From Antribacter soli (GTDB taxonomy: Bacteria > Actinomycetota > Actinomycetes > Actinomycetales > Cellulomonadaceae): a DNA stretch of 64,000 nucleotides. Below the pieces are notes generated by a model. The model made no database searches. It saw only the letters and a list, made by a program, of their open reading frames with translations, and was not told the origin of the DNA. Every line of letters begins with the position of its first letter. The stretch's first letter is position 1. The translations under genes and the position numbers were made by a program. The stretch spans positions 40,729 through 104,728 of the forward strand of contig NZ_JAKGSG010000053.1 in assembly GCF_021568775.1 (NCBI RefSeq). Reading direction: 5' to 3'. Shown here in pieces: positions 50,362 through 60,783 of this stretch.

Positions 50362-53109
50362 TCAGGACTCCCCGCCGGCGCTGCCGGACGTGCCGGCCGT
50401 GACGTCGAGGAGGCGGTACTTCTCCACGGCCTTGGCGACCGCGTCCGCCGGGATCTCGCCGCGGCGGGCGAGCATCTGCAGCGTCCGGACCACCATCGAC
50501 GGGCCGTCGATGAGGAAGTGGCGGCGGGCGGCGGCGCGGGTGTCGGAGAAGCCGAACCCGTCGGCGCCGAGCACCCCGTAGTCTCCGGGGACCCACGCGC
50601 GGATCTGGTCGGGGACCAGGTGGTCGAAGTCGCTCGTGGCGACGAACGGACCCTGCGCCCCGGAGAGCTTCTCCGTGAGGTACGGCACACGCGGCTCGGC
50701 CGTCGGGTCGACCAGCGCGTCGTGCTCGGCGGCGAGGGCGTCGCGGCGCAGCTCGTTCCAGCTCGTCACGGACCACACGTCGGCGGCCACGCCCCAGTCC
50801 TCCAGCAGGAGCTGCTGCGCCTCGAGCGCCCACGGCACGCCCACGCCGGAGGCGAGGAGCTGGGCCCTGGGGCCATCGGCGTCGGACACAGAGATCCGGT
50901 GGATGCCGCGCTTGATGCCCTCGACGTCCACGTCCTCCGGCTCGACCGGCTGGACCATCGGCTCGTTGTACACCGTGAGGTAGTACATGACGTTCTGATC
51001 CCGGCCGTCGGAGCCGTTGCCGTACATGCGCTCGACGCCGTCGCGGACGATGTGGCGGATCTCGTAGCCGAACGCCGGGTCGTACTGCACGATCGCCGCG
51101 TTGGTGCCGGCGATGATCGGCGAGTGGCCGTCGGCGTGCTGCAGGCCCTCGCCCGTGAGCGTGGTGCGGCCCGCGGTCGCGCCGATGATGAAGCCGCGCG
51201 TGAGCTGGTCGCCCGCCGCCCAGAACTGGTCGCCGGTGCGCTGGAAGCCGAACATCGAGTAGAAGATGTAGACCGGGATCATCGGTTCGCCGTGCGTGGC
51301 GTACGACGTGCCCACCGCCTGGAACGCGGCCGCGGAACCGGCCTCGTTGATGCCGGTGTGCATGATCTGGCCCTGCTCGGACTCCTTGTAGCTCAGCATG
51401 AGCTCGCGGTCGACCGCGAGGTAGTGCTGGCCGAGCGTGTTGAAGATCTTCGCGCTCGGGAAGATGGAGTCCAGGCCGAACGTGCGAGCCTCGTCCGGGA
51501 TGATCGGGACGATGCGCCTGCCGAGCTCCGGGTCCTTCAGCAGGTCCTTGAGCAGGCGGACGAACGCCATCGTGGTGGCGATCTGCTGCGTGCCCGACCC
51601 CTTCTTGAGCAGCTCGTACGTCTTGTCGCCCGGGAGCGTGAGGGAGCGCGTGGCCGAGCGGCGCTCGGGCACGAACCCGCCGAGCCGGCGACGGCCCTCC
51701 AGCATGTACTGGATCTCCTGGGAGTCTGCGCCCGGGTGGTAGTACGGCGGCAGGTACGGGTTCGCCTCGATCTCCTCGTCGGAGATCGGGATGTGCAGCG
51801 AGTCGCGCAGGCTCTTGAGCTCGTCGGCCTTGAGCTTCTTCATCTGGTGCGTCGCCATACGGCCGGCGAAGCCGGAGCCCAGGCCGTAGCCCTTGATCGT
51901 GTGCGCCAGGATGATCGTCGGCTGGCCCGTGTGGGCCCGCGCCGCCGCGTACGCCGCGTAGAGCTTGCGGTAGTCGTGGCCGCCGCGCTTGAGGTTCCAG
52001 ATGTCGTCGTCGGTCATGTTCTCGACGAGCGCCTTCGTGCGCGGGTCACGCCCGAAGAAGTGCTCGCGGATGAACGCGCCCGACTCCGCGCGGTACGTCT
52101 GGTAGTCGCCGTCCGGCGTGACGTTCATCAGGTTGACCAGCGCGCGGTCCTTGTCCGCGTTGAGCAGGGCGTCCCACTCGCGGCCCCACACGACCTTGAT
52201 GACGTTCCAGCCGGCGCCGCGGAACTGTGACTCCAGCTCCTGGATGATCTTGCCGTTGCCGCGGACAGGGCCGTCGAGGCGCTGCAGGTTGCAGTTCACG
52301 ACGAACGTCAGGTTGTCGAGCTGCTGCTGCGCCGCGAGCTGGATCATGCCGCGGCTCTCCGGCTCGTCCATCTCGCCGTCGCCGAGGAACGCCCAGACGT
52401 CCTGCTGGCTCGTGTCCTTGATCCCGCGGTTCTCGAGGTACTTGTTGGTCCACGCCTGGTAGATCGCGGACGCCGGGCCGAGGCCCATGCTGACCGTCGG
52501 GTACTCCCAGAAGTCGGGCATGAGGCGCGGGTGCGGGTACGACGGCAGGCCGCCGCCCGCGTGCGACTTCTCCTGGCGGAAGCCGTCGAGCTGGTCCGCC
52601 GACAGGCGGCCCTCGAGGAATGCGCGCGCGTACACGCCGGGGGAGGCGTGGCCCTGGAAGTAGATCTGGTCGCCGCCACCGGGGTGGTCCTTGCCGCGGA
52701 AGAAGTGGTTCAGGCCCACCTCGTACAGCGTCGACACCGACGCGTAGGAGGAGATGTGGCCGCCGACCGACAGGCCCGGGCGCTGGGCGCGCGTCACCAT
52801 GACGGCGGCGTTCCAGCGGATCCAGGAGCGGTAGCGGCGCTCGATCGCCTCGTCGCCCGGGAAGTAGGGCTCCTCGTGCACGCCGATCGTGTTCACGTAC
52901 GGCGTGGCCATGGAGGCCGGGATGTGGACGTTGCGCTCACGGGCCCGCCGGAGCAGGTTGAGCATGACGTACCGGGCCCGCGGGCCGCCCTTGTCGTCGA
53001 TCAGACCGTCGAAGGACTCGACCCACTCCGCCGTCTCGGCAGGGTCGATGTCCGGAACGGCGCTGAGCAGACCGTTGATCAGCGGTCCGGTCTCGTCAAA
53101 CGAAGCCAC
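50362..53109 (-). CDS. aceE: Pyruvate dehydrogenase E1 (homodimeric)
   Basis: 915 residues. The TPP site is clear: [12 protein letters not shown] then VNCNLQ (GDG...N). Other family segments are [39 protein letters not shown] and [20 protein letters not shown]. It decarboxylates pyruvate and acetylates the E2 lipoyl arm. GTG 53109 follows an AGAGAGG site; the longer frame to 53268 is not used. Divergent from the DUF3052/peroxiredoxin pair, as in many actinobacteria. Confidence 0.97.
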   Translation of the reverse strand: MASFDETGPLINGLLSAVPDIDPAETAEWVESFDGLIDDKGGPRARYVMLNLLRRARERNVHIPASMATPYVNTIGVHEEPYFPGDEAIERRYRSWIRWNAAVMVTRAQRPGLSVGGHISSYASVSTLYEVGLNHFFRGKDHPGGGDQIYFQGHASPGVYARAFLEGRLSADQLDGFRQEKSHAGGGLPSYPHPRLMPDFWEYPTVSMGLGPASAIYQAWTNKYLENRGIKDTSQQDVWAFLGDGEMDEPESRGMIQLAAQQQLDNLTFVVNCNLQRLDGPVRGNGKIIQELESQFRGAGWNVIKVVWGREWDALLNADKDRALVNLMNVTPDGDYQTYRAESGAFIREHFFGRDPRTKALVENMTDDDIWNLKRGGHDYRKLYAAYAAARAHTGQPTIILAHTIKGYGLGSGFAGRMATHQMKKLKADELKSLRDSLHIPISDEEIEANPYLPPYYHPGADSQEIQYMLEGRRRLGGFVPERRSATRSLTLPGDKTYELLKKGSGTQQIATTMAFVRLLKDLLKDPELGRRIVPIIPDEARTFGLDSIFPSAKIFNTLGQHYLAVDRELMLSYKESEQGQIMHTGINEAGSAAAFQAVGTSYATHGEPMIPVYIFYSMFGFQRTGDQFWAAGDQLTRGFIIGATAGRTTLTGEGLQHADGHSPIIAGTNAAIVQYDPAFGYEIRHIVRDGVERMYGNGSDGRDQNVMYYLTVYNEPMVQPVEPEDVDVEGIKRGIHRISVSDADGPRAQLLASGVGVPWALEAQQLLLEDWGVAADVWSVTSWNELRRDALAAEHDALVDPTAEPRVPYLTEKLSGAQGPFVATSDFDHLVPDQIRAWVPGDYGVLGADGFGFSDTRAAARRHFLIDGPSMVVRTLQMLARRGEIPADAVAKAVEKYRLLDVTAGTSGSAGGES

Positions 53110-53493
53110 CAGCAACCTCTCTCGATTCTTCGGCCGCACGGGGCGGGTTCGCCCGGGCCGTCCTGTCAGCGCCACGACGCGCGGAGGGACGACACTCGGT
53201 GGTAGCCGCGGTGCCCTCCACGCACAGGTGGTCAACACACATTCTGTCCCCTTCGGCCGCGGGTTCACACCATGTGCCGGTCAAGCCCGCGTGATCTGCG
53301 TTACTTCGGTCTGGAATGAGACGGCGTATCGGCAGAGTGAGACTCAGTACGGGGCTTGGCACCGGCAATGACGTGCTGCTCGACGTCGGCGGGTGGTGTT
53401 GCGAAGCACGGCGGGTTTCCGTGCACTACCTTTGCGACGAAGGACGCGCCGCTGTTGCCGTCCGCACATCGACGGAAGGAACGAAGGACCAAA
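53110..53493. other. Divergent promoter region aceE / DUF3052
   Basis: 384 bp with no gene. It must hold promoters for aceE (minus) and DUF3052 (plus). No single -10/-35 pair stands out and no palindromic operator is seen. Confidence 0.5.
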
Positions 53494-53922
53494 GTGGGAC
53501 AGACCACGGATCCCCAGGGCACCGAGTCGACGGGCGTCGCCCGGCTCGGATTTGCCGCCGGCCAGGTCGTGCAGGAGTTCGGGTGGGGGGACGACGTCGA
53601 CGACGACCTGCGTGCCGCCATCGAGAACGTCATCGGCTCCGAGCTGGTCGACGAGGACTACGACGACGTCACCGACGCCGTCATCCTGTGGTGGCGGGAG
53701 GACGACGGCGACCTTGCCGACGCCCTCGTGGACGTGCTCACCGTGCTCGACGACGGCGGTCTCATCTGGATCTTCACGCCCAAGGCGGGCCGTGAAGGCC
53801 ACGTGCGCCCGAGCGACGTCCAGGAGGCCTCGACCACCGCAGGCCTGCAGGCCACCAGCACGCTCTCGATCGCACCCGACTGGTCGGCCACCCGGCTGGC
53901 CTTCCGGGGCCGGGGGCGCTGA
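53494..53922 (+). CDS. DUF3052 family protein
   Basis: 142 residues. LGFAAGQVVQEFGWGDDVDD and DAVILWWREDDGDLADALVD, then GLIWIFTPKAGREGHVRPSD, are typical of this actinobacterial family that stands beside aceE. Strongly acidic centre. Role unknown. GTG 53494 after GAAGGACCAAA. Confidence 0.92.
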   Translation: MGQTTDPQGTESTGVARLGFAAGQVVQEFGWGDDVDDDLRAAIENVIGSELVDEDYDDVTDAVILWWREDDGDLADALVDVLTVLDDGGLIWIFTPKAGREGHVRPSDVQEASTTAGLQATSTLSIAPDWSATRLAFRGRGR

Positions 53923-53942
53923 CAGCGGGGGACTGAGCGAGA

Positions 53943-54410
53943 ATGACGGGCGTGACCGCGATCCAGCCGGGCGACCCGGCCCCCGACTTCACCCTGCCCG
54001 ACACGCACGGCACGCCCGTGAACCTCGCCGACCTGCGCGGGGAGACCGTGCTCGTCGTCTTCTACCCGTTCGCGTTCTCGGGCACCTGCACGGCCGAGCT
54101 GTGCGAGCTGCGCGACAACATCGAGGACTTCGAGACCGCCGGCGTGCGGCTCCTCGCCGTCTCGACGGACCCCGTCTTCACGCTCAAGGCCTGGCAGGAG
54201 AAGGAGGGCTTCGGCTTCGACCTGCTCTCCGACTTCTGGCCCCACGGCGAGGTCGCCCGTGCCTACGGCGTGTTCGACGACGTCACCGGCCACCCGCTGC
54301 GCGGGTCGTTCCTCGTCGATCCCGATGGGATCGTGCGCTGGTCCGTGGTCAACCCGCGAGGGCAGCGCCGGGACCTGGAGGGGTACCGCCAGGCGCTCGC
54401 GGGCGTCTGA
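53943..54410 (+). CDS. Peroxiredoxin (AhpE/Bcp-like)
   Basis: 155 residues. Peroxidatic Cys in FYPFAFSGTCTAELCELRDN, preceded by the P-D-F-T strand (DPAPDFTLPDTHGTPVNLAD). A second Cys lies only five residues later, in the same helix. YPFAFSGTC is typical of the AhpE one-Cys group of Actinobacteria. It reduces peroxides with a thiol partner. It begins 20 nt after DUF3052 and ends before tRNA-Val. Confidence 0.93.
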   Translation: MTGVTAIQPGDPAPDFTLPDTHGTPVNLADLRGETVLVVFYPFAFSGTCTAELCELRDNIEDFETAGVRLLAVSTDPVFTLKAWQEKEGFGFDLLSDFWPHGEVARAYGVFDDVTGHPLRGSFLVDPDGIVRWSVVNPRGQRRDLEGYRQALAGV

Positions 54411-54485
54411 TCCACCAGACCCGGCGCAACGCGCCGGGTCCCGGCGGTCTTTGCGGGGCAGTGCGAGTATTCTTGGCCGCTGCCA

Positions 54486-54558
54486 GGGCCTGTAGCTCAG
54501 CTGGCAGAGCGCCACGCTTACACCGTGGATGTCGTCGGTTCGATCCCGGCCGGGCCCA
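54486..54558 (+). tRNA. tRNA-Val (anticodon TAC)
   Basis: 73 nt on the plus strand: acceptor GGGCCTG/CGGGCCC, D arm GCTC..GAGC, anticodon loop CTTACAC (TAC), T arm GTCGG-TTCGATC-CCGGC and discriminator A. CCA is encoded (54559-54561). Accessory debris starts right after it. Confidence 0.95.
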
Positions 54559-54698
54559 CCACCAGGCGTTTTATGCCTGTGACCTGCATCGACGCCGTCC
54601 GCTCTCGTGGACACGAGCGGCCGCAGCTATCCCCTCACTATTCCCTCTGGCTCCGCTCCGACACGGCCCGCTTACCTCCCTGCGTGGGGAGGTGGAGC

Positions 54699-55875
54699 TC
54701 ATGGCGGCCACTCGTAGCCGGAGGCCGTTCGGCGGTGTCGAGGCGCGCCGGAGCAGCAGGACGAAGAGTCCAACGGAGCGTCCTGCTCGGCCAGGAGCCG
54801 GTCCAGGCCGGGCGGGTCGCCGTCGGGCACCATCGCCGTGTCGAGACGGTCCAGGATGCTCAGCGCGATCGTGCGGACGCGGGCGGCGGTCTGCTGGACG
54901 GCGGTGACCGGGTCGACGCCCTCGACCCGCGACGCCCATGTCGAGACGTACGGGACGGTGTACGGGGAGGTGTCGACGTGGTGCGCGCTGAGCACGAGGA
55001 GGGCGGCTGACTCCGCTTCTACCTCGACCAGGCCGCGGTGGCCGGGCACGTCAGGGTCGTCGGGCGAGTGCCCGGTTCGATGAGCCGCCTCGTGGGCGAG
55101 CGTCTTGCACATCGCCAGCGGGTCCATGTCGGCTCGGACCAGGATCTCGTTCGTCGGCCAGCGGGTCACGCCGTTGGCGCCGCCGAGCGCGTCCGCCGCC
55201 GGGACGGTGGAGACCGTGAACCCGGTGTCGCGGATCAGGGTCGTGAGCCCCTCCCACAGTCCCGCCGGCGCCTGGCCCTGCAGGAGCTGCGGGGCCGGAC
55301 GCTGCGGGATCGGGGACGGTCTCGCGGATCAGGGCCGCCAGGCCGTCCCACAGCCCGGGTGGTGCCCGGCCCTGCAGGAGCTGCGGGGCCGGACGCTGCG
55401 GGATCGGTGTCTCGCCGTCGGTGTAGGCGGCCGGGAACACCGTCGCCGGGCGGACCCCGACCATGCGGGTGGTTGTCGTCTCACCCGGTGCGGGCTTCTC
55501 TCCGCGTGCCAGGCGCCGGTAGGAGCCGTCCTCGGCTACGACGACGCGCGCGGTCGTCGGGGCCAGTATCTGGAAGCCGCGCGTCCCTGCCCGAACCTGG
55601 CGGCCGAGGGACTGCCACTGCCTGTACCCGGCGACGTAGTCCGGGAACGGGTCCGGCAGCAGGCCCGCCTCGTACGCGGCGAGGCCTTGCTGCATCAAGA
55701 GCAAGGAGTTGCCGAAGCTGTACCTTCTGAACTTCGCCGCGAACTCGATCGCGCGCCGCCAGTCCTCACCGGTGACCAGCGCCTGCACGGCATCGGTCAG
55801 GGTCTTGTGCAGTGCGTCGAGCTTCGCCTGCCGGTCGGCGGCCTGCGACTCGGGCGTGCGGGTGTCCTGGCGCAT
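54699..55875 (-). pseudogene. ArdC-like antirestriction protein, broken by a 94-bp duplication
   Basis: From ATG 55875 (GGGAGG 6 nt upstream), the N-terminal ArdC-like ssDNA-binding domain is present: WRRAIEFAAKFRRYSFGNSL, YVAGYRQWQSLGRQVRAGTR, GFQILAPTT. The C-terminal zinc peptidase-like part (KTLAHEAAHRTGH) is in another frame, stop 54699. Between them a 94-bp tandem duplication (55231-55418) shifts the frame by one. Without it the whole would be about 360 residues. Such proteins protect incoming plasmid or conjugative DNA from restriction. It lies after tRNA-Val and is probably a mobile-element remnant. Confidence 0.75.
55231..55418. repeat. 94-bp imperfect tandem duplication inside ardC-like gene
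   Basis: Two copies, 55231-55324 and 55325-55418, keep a constant 94-bp offset (for example CAGGAGCTGCGGGGCCGG at 55281 and 55375). They differ at several bases, so the event is not brand new. 94 is one more than 93, so the duplication shifts the reading frame. Confidence 0.7.
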
Positions 55876-56048
55876 CGGGGGCCTCCCATTCTCTGGGAGG
55901 AGGGTGCGCACCACGTGCCAAGCGACGTCGCTAGAGGCGATGGGTCAGAACGGCTCGTCCGTGCCCTGCGGTGGGTACGGCGTAGTGGCCCGCCGGCGGA
56001 GCCGACACCGAACATGCCGTCCGGCGTCTACACCAGCACTGAGGTTAG

Positions 56049-57368
56049 TCAGGGGGATGAGGGCACCCAGCGCTGCCACAGGTCAAGTGCCCACCGCTTG
56101 ATCCGATTGGTCTTGTCGAGCTGTCGCAGGAGCAGTCCGCCACCGATCGTCAGGAACGCGGCGCCGACCAGGGCTTCCGCGCTTGCTCCCAGTGTCCAGT
56201 CGATCGGGATGTCCAGCGCGCTGCCGCTGGCGGGGCCCGCTGCTCCGACGAGTGCGTCTCCCGCCGCGCCGCACACGAACGCCGCGCCCAGCATGATCCC
56301 GGCAACGCCCACGATGATGCGCTGTCCGGTGAGGAGTGCGGCGGCGTAGGTCCAGAACGCGAGCCCGCCGATGGCCCACGCCGCCGCAGGGAGGATCCGA
56401 TACGGCTCGGGAACCCCGTAGTCGAGGACGAGCACATCGACGGACAGCGAAACCCCCGCGGCCCCGGCGGCGACACCGCCAAGCGTCCCGGCTCGCCCGG
56501 CGATGCCGCGAAGCACTCCCGCCACTCCGGGTGCTCGCGCGTCATCACGCCACAGCGCGACGACGAAGGCTGCGGTCGCGGTCGCAGCGAGCGCGAATGT
56601 CGCGCTGCGCAGGGGAAGCTGGCCGATGAAGAAGGCGCCGACGCTCCAGAGCGTCAGCTGCACGGACAGTGCCATCATGAGGAGAGTCAGCAGCCACCGT
56701 AGATCCAGCAGAATTGCGAGGCCGAACGCCGAGAAGAGCATCCCGAGCAGGGCGAGTGAACCGGTGTCGACGCGTTCCACGGCGGGGAGCGAGGAATCGG
56801 CAATGCCGCTGACGCCGATCTTGGCCTCCGTCACGCCGTACAGCATCGCCGAGAGGGCGAGCATCGTGCGGCCGAGCCCGGCGCTTCTGCCGCCGCGGAG
56901 CCACACGGCCTGCTCGATGCCCAGGACCGCCACGAGCACGAGAGCGGCCGTGGACAGGTACGTCAACCATGGCCTGCCGTCGAAACTGCTCCAGAGCGTC
57001 GTCCCGAGGAAGGCAACGACGAGCCACGTCGCCGCACCCTGGAAGCGGTACGGCGTGCGCAGCCGGCCGCCGGCGTCACGAGCTGCCAGCAGGAGGATGC
57101 CCGCACAGACCACCAGGGGGATGAGGAGAACCGCAAGCGGGCGGAAGAGGAACCCGACGGCCTCGTCGCCGATCCGGCTGGCAACGGGCGCCAGGAGCGG
57201 ATCGATGACCTGCTCCTTGATCGGATCGCCCAGCAGGTAGAGGAGCAACGAGCCACCCAGCCAGCCAAGGAACCTGCGCAACGAACTCTGCGGGCCTCGT
57301 TGCGATCGCTCGTTCTCCGATGGCGCCGCGCCGTCGTCGTCGACGCTCTGTCCACCAGCCACGGACAT
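56049..57368 (-). CDS. Large multi-pass membrane protein, unknown
   Basis: 439 residues. About ten or more hydrophobic segments (LRRFLGWLGGSLLLYLLGDP, FRPLAVLLIPLVVCAGILLL, TYLSTAALVLVAVLGIEQAV, LALLGMLFSAFGLAILLDLR, RILPAAAWAIGGLAFWTYAA, and others). A hydrophilic N-terminal 35 residues precede them. No transporter motif recognised. Start ATG 57368 lies too close to AGGGGG; GTG 57362 is well spaced and may be the true start. Free-standing in the debris zone after tRNA-Val. Confidence 0.65.
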   Translation of the reverse strand: MSVAGGQSVDDDGAAPSENERSQRGPQSSLRRFLGWLGGSLLLYLLGDPIKEQVIDPLLAPVASRIGDEAVGFLFRPLAVLLIPLVVCAGILLLAARDAGGRLRTPYRFQGAATWLVVAFLGTTLWSSFDGRPWLTYLSTAALVLVAVLGIEQAVWLRGGRSAGLGRTMLALSAMLYGVTEAKIGVSGIADSSLPAVERVDTGSLALLGMLFSAFGLAILLDLRWLLTLLMMALSVQLTLWSVGAFFIGQLPLRSATFALAATATAAFVVALWRDDARAPGVAGVLRGIAGRAGTLGGVAAGAAGVSLSVDVLVLDYGVPEPYRILPAAAWAIGGLAFWTYAAALLTGQRIIVGVAGIMLGAAFVCGAAGDALVGAAGPASGSALDIPIDWTLGASAEALVGAAFLTIGGGLLLRQLDKTNRIKRWALDLWQRWVPSSP

Positions 57369-58023
57369 CCCCCTGCCGTTACGACATGTTCTGTGCCGAG
57401 TCGGTGCCCGACCAGGGTGCCAGGTCACGGTGGTGGCGACAATGCCCAGCTGGCCGTCCCAGGCAGTACCCCATCGGCTCGTGAGCCTCAGACCGCGCGG
57501 AAGAGGCCGCCTCTCGGGGAGGCAGAGGCATACACGTGCCGGGCTTGAAGGAGGTGTCCATGTGGGGCGCTGAACTGTCCGACCGTTCGCACGCGCCGTG
57601 CCGGTGAACTTCGAGGGAATGGGGTCCGTACTGGTGCTCATGCCTCCTGTGTGGGGAGGGCTGAGTCCTGCGCCAGCGGTGCTGGGCGCCTCGTGCACCC
57701 CCACCAACGTCCGACGCCGCGCGCGGTCAGGTCGTGGCGTCCGGTTCGACCAGCGACCCGCACAGGTCCACCGTCGCGAGGTTCTTGGCGGTGCGGGCGC
57801 CCAACTCCAGTGCGAACGCATTCGCGGCCTCGTACTTGCGGGGTGCAGGCACGACTCCCAATCCTCCGGGTCTTCGATGTCTCCATCAAACCCGGGTGAG
57901 ACCGTCCATCATCTCCTCCGTCGAGGTCACCGCGACGGCCCGGGCGCTGGCGTGCGGTGTCCGTTCTCGGCTCCTGCGGTGGGCACGAGCCGAAAACTTG
58001 GGGCCCGGCAGGCTCCAGCCGGG
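57369..58023. other. Debris region with one protein-like C-terminal fragment
   Basis: On the minus strand a piece reads RKYEAANAFALELGARTAKN then LATVDLCGSLVEPDATT and stops near 57727; I do not recognise it and it has no start. The rest is non-coding. Confidence 0.35.
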
Positions 58024-58175
58024 GCGCACCACTGCTCGTGTCGATCAGGTCGACGATGTCGGCGGCGCTGGTGATCAACCGCGCGGCGCCCGTTGCGACC
58101 AGGTGGTGGGTCCCCGCGCTCGTGACGGAGGTGACGGGGCCGGCCAGGTCGGCGCATCAGCAGTCATGTCCGGAC
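58024..58175 (-). pseudogene. DprA/Smf C-terminal-half fragment
   Basis: Minus-strand frame: GPVTSVTSAGTHHLVATGAA then RLITSAADIVDLIDTSSG. This matches the DprA core end (PGPVTSxxSAGxxxLIxxGAxLVTxADD). The rest of the gene on both sides is missing. DprA loads RecA on incoming ssDNA; here it is a remnant, probably carried by a former mobile element. Confidence 0.6.
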
Positions 58176-58195
58176 CTCTGCCGTAGGACTGCGGC

Positions 58196-58648
58196 TCACA
58201 GCGGTAGGGCTCGATCACCGACGACGTTCTTCATGACGAGGGTGGAGCTCAGGCGCTCGACGCCGGGCAGGGTGGCGAGCTGGTCGTCGTAGAGCCGTTG
58301 AAAGGCCGGCAGGTCGGCGGCGATGACGCGCAGTAGGTAGTCAGGATCGCCGAAGAGGCGCTCGGCCTGGAGCACGTTCGGCATGTCGGCGATGGCTTCC
58401 TCGAACGCCGAGACCGACTCCCGGCGGGCCGAGCGCATGGTGACGAACACGATCGCCTCGAAGGTCAGGCCGAGGGCATGCGGGTCCAGCTGGGCCCGGT
58501 ACCCGCTGATCACGCCGGACCGTTCCAGGGCACGCAGCCGGCGGTGGCACGGTGACACGCTCAGGCGTACTCGTCCGGCCAGCTCGGTGAGCGACAGGCG
58601 CCCGTCCTTCTGCAGCTCCGCAAGAATCTCGCGGTCGATCGCATCCAC
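58196..58648 (-). CDS. Lrp/AsnC-family regulator
   Basis: 150 residues. N-terminal HTH: DAIDREILAELQKDGRLSLT, ELAGRVRLSVSPCHRRLRAL. C-terminal RAM domain: FEAIVFVTMRSARRESVSAF and RLFGDPDYLLRVIAADLPAF. GTG 58648 (VDAIDRE). Divergent from the LysE exporter 128 nt away: the usual layout of an amino-acid-sensing activator and its exporter. Confidence 0.93.
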   Translation of the reverse strand: MDAIDREILAELQKDGRLSLTELAGRVRLSVSPCHRRLRALERSGVISGYRAQLDPHALGLTFEAIVFVTMRSARRESVSAFEEAIADMPNVLQAERLFGDPDYLLRVIAADLPAFQRLYDDQLATLPGVERLSSTLVMKNVVGDRALPL

Positions 58649-58775
58649 AGCAAGGATCGTTCCACGGCATTCCACACGGACGCAAAAACTTGGAACCACC
58701 TTCTGCGGACCTCGATCTACCGTTCCTCGTGCGCCACCACGGCGCAGCCGAGGATCGTGCGGAGGAGGGTGTGAG

Positions 58776-59396
58776 GTGTCCGCGACCATGGTGCTCGCGT
58801 TCTGGGCGGTGTCCGTGCTGTTCGTGATCACGCCGGGGGCCGACTGGGCGTACGCGATCGCCGCGGGCCTGCGGAATCGATCGGTGCTGCCGGCAGTCGG
58901 CGGAATGCTCGCCGGGCACCTGCTCGCGACCGCGGTCGTCGCGGCGGGCGTCGGGGTGCTCGTGGCACGTTCCCCAGCGGTGCTGACCGCGCTGACGGCG
59001 ATCGGTGCGGCCTACCTGGTGTGGCTCGGCATCGGGATGCTGCGTCGTCCCGCCGCCCCACACACGGGCACCGAACCTGTGGCCGCTTCCTGGTTGGGGC
59101 AGGCGGTCCGCGGCGTGGGGGTCAGCGGGCTGAACCCGAAGCTGTTCCTGCTGTTCCTCGCCCTGCTGCCGCAGTTCACCGACCCCGGCGCCGACTGGCC
59201 CGTCGCCGTGCAGATCACAGCCCTCGGCCTGGTGCACGCGGCCAGCTGCGCCGTCGTCTACGTAGCGGTCGGTCTCGCGGCGCGCCGCGTGCTCCGCGCG
59301 CGGCCCACCGCGGCCCGGGTCGTCACCCGGGTCTCGGGTGCGCTCATGATCGTGATCGGCCTCGTCCTGCTCGTCGAGCAGGCGATCACCGGATGA
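58776..59396 (+). CDS. LysE/RhtB-family amino-acid exporter
   Basis: 206 residues. FVITPGADWAYAIAAGLRNR carries the family's PGP-like motif as TPGADW; six hydrophobic segments follow, with VGVSGLNPKLFLLFLALLPQF near the middle. It probably exports an amino acid or analogue. GGAGGAG lies 8 nt before GTG 58776. Divergent from the Lrp-like regulator, its likely activator. Overlaps the thioesterase as ATGA. Confidence 0.9.
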   Translation: MSATMVLAFWAVSVLFVITPGADWAYAIAAGLRNRSVLPAVGGMLAGHLLATAVVAAGVGVLVARSPAVLTALTAIGAAYLVWLGIGMLRRPAAPHTGTEPVAASWLGQAVRGVGVSGLNPKLFLLFLALLPQFTDPGADWPVAVQITALGLVHAASCAVVYVAVGLAARRVLRARPTAARVVTRVSGALMIVIGLVLLVEQAITG

Positions 59397-59887
59397 CCCA
59401 CCGCCAGCAGCCGAGGAGAAGCGTGGACCACGAGACATCCAGCCCGCAGGCGTCCAACGGCGCCAGCGCGCAGGTCGAAGCCCGCGTCCGAGCGAGCTTC
59501 AAGAACCAAAGCCTGATGGACCACCTCGGCGCCGAACTGATCCGCATCGCCCCGGGCGAGGTACGGATCCGGCTGCCGCACCGGCCTGAGCTCACCCAGC
59601 AGCACGGCTACGTCCACGCCGGCGCGACCAGCACGATCGCCGACAGCGCAGGCGGTCTTGCCGCTCTCACCCATTTCGACGCAGGGCAGGAGGTGCTGAC
59701 CGTGGAGTACAAGATCAACCTCCTGGCCCCCGCGGCCGGGCAATACATCGAGGCCGTCGGGACCGTGCTGCGCTCCGGGCACACCCTGAGCGTCTGCCGG
59801 CTGGAGGCCTTCGCCGTCGACCACGACCGGCGCACCTTGATCGCCGCCGGCCAGCAGACCCTCATCCGGGTCCCCGCACAGAAGTAG
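59393..59887 (+). CDS. PaaI-type hotdog thioesterase
   Basis: 164 residues. Hotdog core: [20 protein letters not shown] with the HGG-like site HAGAT, and the strands [40 protein letters not shown]. It probably hydrolyses acyl-CoA. Overlaps the exporter stop as ATGA; GTG 59423 has a good GAGGAG site and may be the true start. It is followed 8 nt later by panB. Confidence 0.88.
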   Translation: MTHRQQPRRSVDHETSSPQASNGASAQVEARVRASFKNQSLMDHLGAELIRIAPGEVRIRLPHRPELTQQHGYVHAGATSTIADSAGGLAALTHFDAGQEVLTVEYKINLLAPAAGQYIEAVGTVLRSGHTLSVCRLEAFAVDHDRRTLIAAGQQTLIRVPAQK

Positions 59888-59895
59888 AACCCGGA

Positions 59896-60741
59896 ATGAC
59901 CGAACAGCCCGCGCCGTACGGCACGAGCCGTAGCACTCCACCGACTCGCAAGCGCGTGCGCGTCCACCACCTGCGCGAGATGAAGGAACGCGGGCACAGG
60001 TGGGCCATGCTCACCGCCTACGACATGTACACCGCCGCGACGTTCGACGAGGCCGGCATCCCCGTCCTGCTCGTCGGCGACTCCGCATCGAACAACGTCT
60101 ACGGCAACGACACCACCCTGCCGGTCACCGTCGACGAGCTCCTGCCCCTGGTGCGGGCCGTCACCCGGTCCGCCCAGCACGCCCTGGTCCTCGCCGACCT
60201 GCCCTTCGGCTCCTACGAGGCCTCACCCGATCAGTGCTTCCACACCGCCGTGCGGTTCGTCAAGGAAGCGGGAGCCCACGCCGTGAAGATCGAGGGCGGC
60301 GACGAGATCACGCCCCACGTCGAGCTGCTCGCACGCTCCGGCATCCCCGTCATGGCCCACATCGGCTTCACGCCCCAACGCGAGCACACCCTCGGCGGCT
60401 ACCGCGTCCAAGGACGCGGCGAGGCTGCTGCCGCCTTGATCGCCACCGCGCGCGAGCTCGAGACAGCCGGCGCCTTCGCCCTGCTCCTCGAGATGATCCC
60501 CGGCGAGCTGGCCACCCAGATCACCCGGGCCGTCGCCATACCCACCGTGGGCATCGGCGCAGGCAACGGCTGCGACGCCCAGGTCCTCGTCTGGCAAGAC
60601 ATGGCTGGTCTGCGCACCGGACGCCTGCCACGGTTCGTCAAGCAGTACGCCGACCTCCACGCCACCCTCGTCCAGGCAGCACGCGACTACGCCGCCGACG
60701 TCGAAGCCGGCACCTTCCCCGGCCCGGAACACACCTTCTAG
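59896..60741 (+). CDS. panB: 3-methyl-2-oxobutanoate hydroxymethyltransferase
   Basis: 281 residues. PanB family: [40 protein letters not shown], the metal-binding [33 protein letters not shown] and [20 protein letters not shown]. It makes ketopantoate, the first step to pantothenate and CoA, using 5,10-methylene-THF. No panC or panE is next to it. Probably co-transcribed with the exporter/thioesterase pair. Confidence 0.96.
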   Translation: MTEQPAPYGTSRSTPPTRKRVRVHHLREMKERGHRWAMLTAYDMYTAATFDEAGIPVLLVGDSASNNVYGNDTTLPVTVDELLPLVRAVTRSAQHALVLADLPFGSYEASPDQCFHTAVRFVKEAGAHAVKIEGGDEITPHVELLARSGIPVMAHIGFTPQREHTLGGYRVQGRGEAAAALIATARELETAGAFALLLEMIPGELATQITRAVAIPTVGIGAGNGCDAQVLVWQDMAGLRTGRLPRFVKQYADLHATLVQAARDYAADVEAGTFPGPEHTF

Positions 60742-60783
60742 CCGACCTACCTGTGGCACACCGCGCACACCGCTCTTCCCGCA

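Noticed and set aside
54486..58190. An island bounded by repeats of the tRNA-Val 3' end
   Set aside because: No second copy of the tRNA-Val end was found to the right, and no integrase is present, so only debris is claimed.
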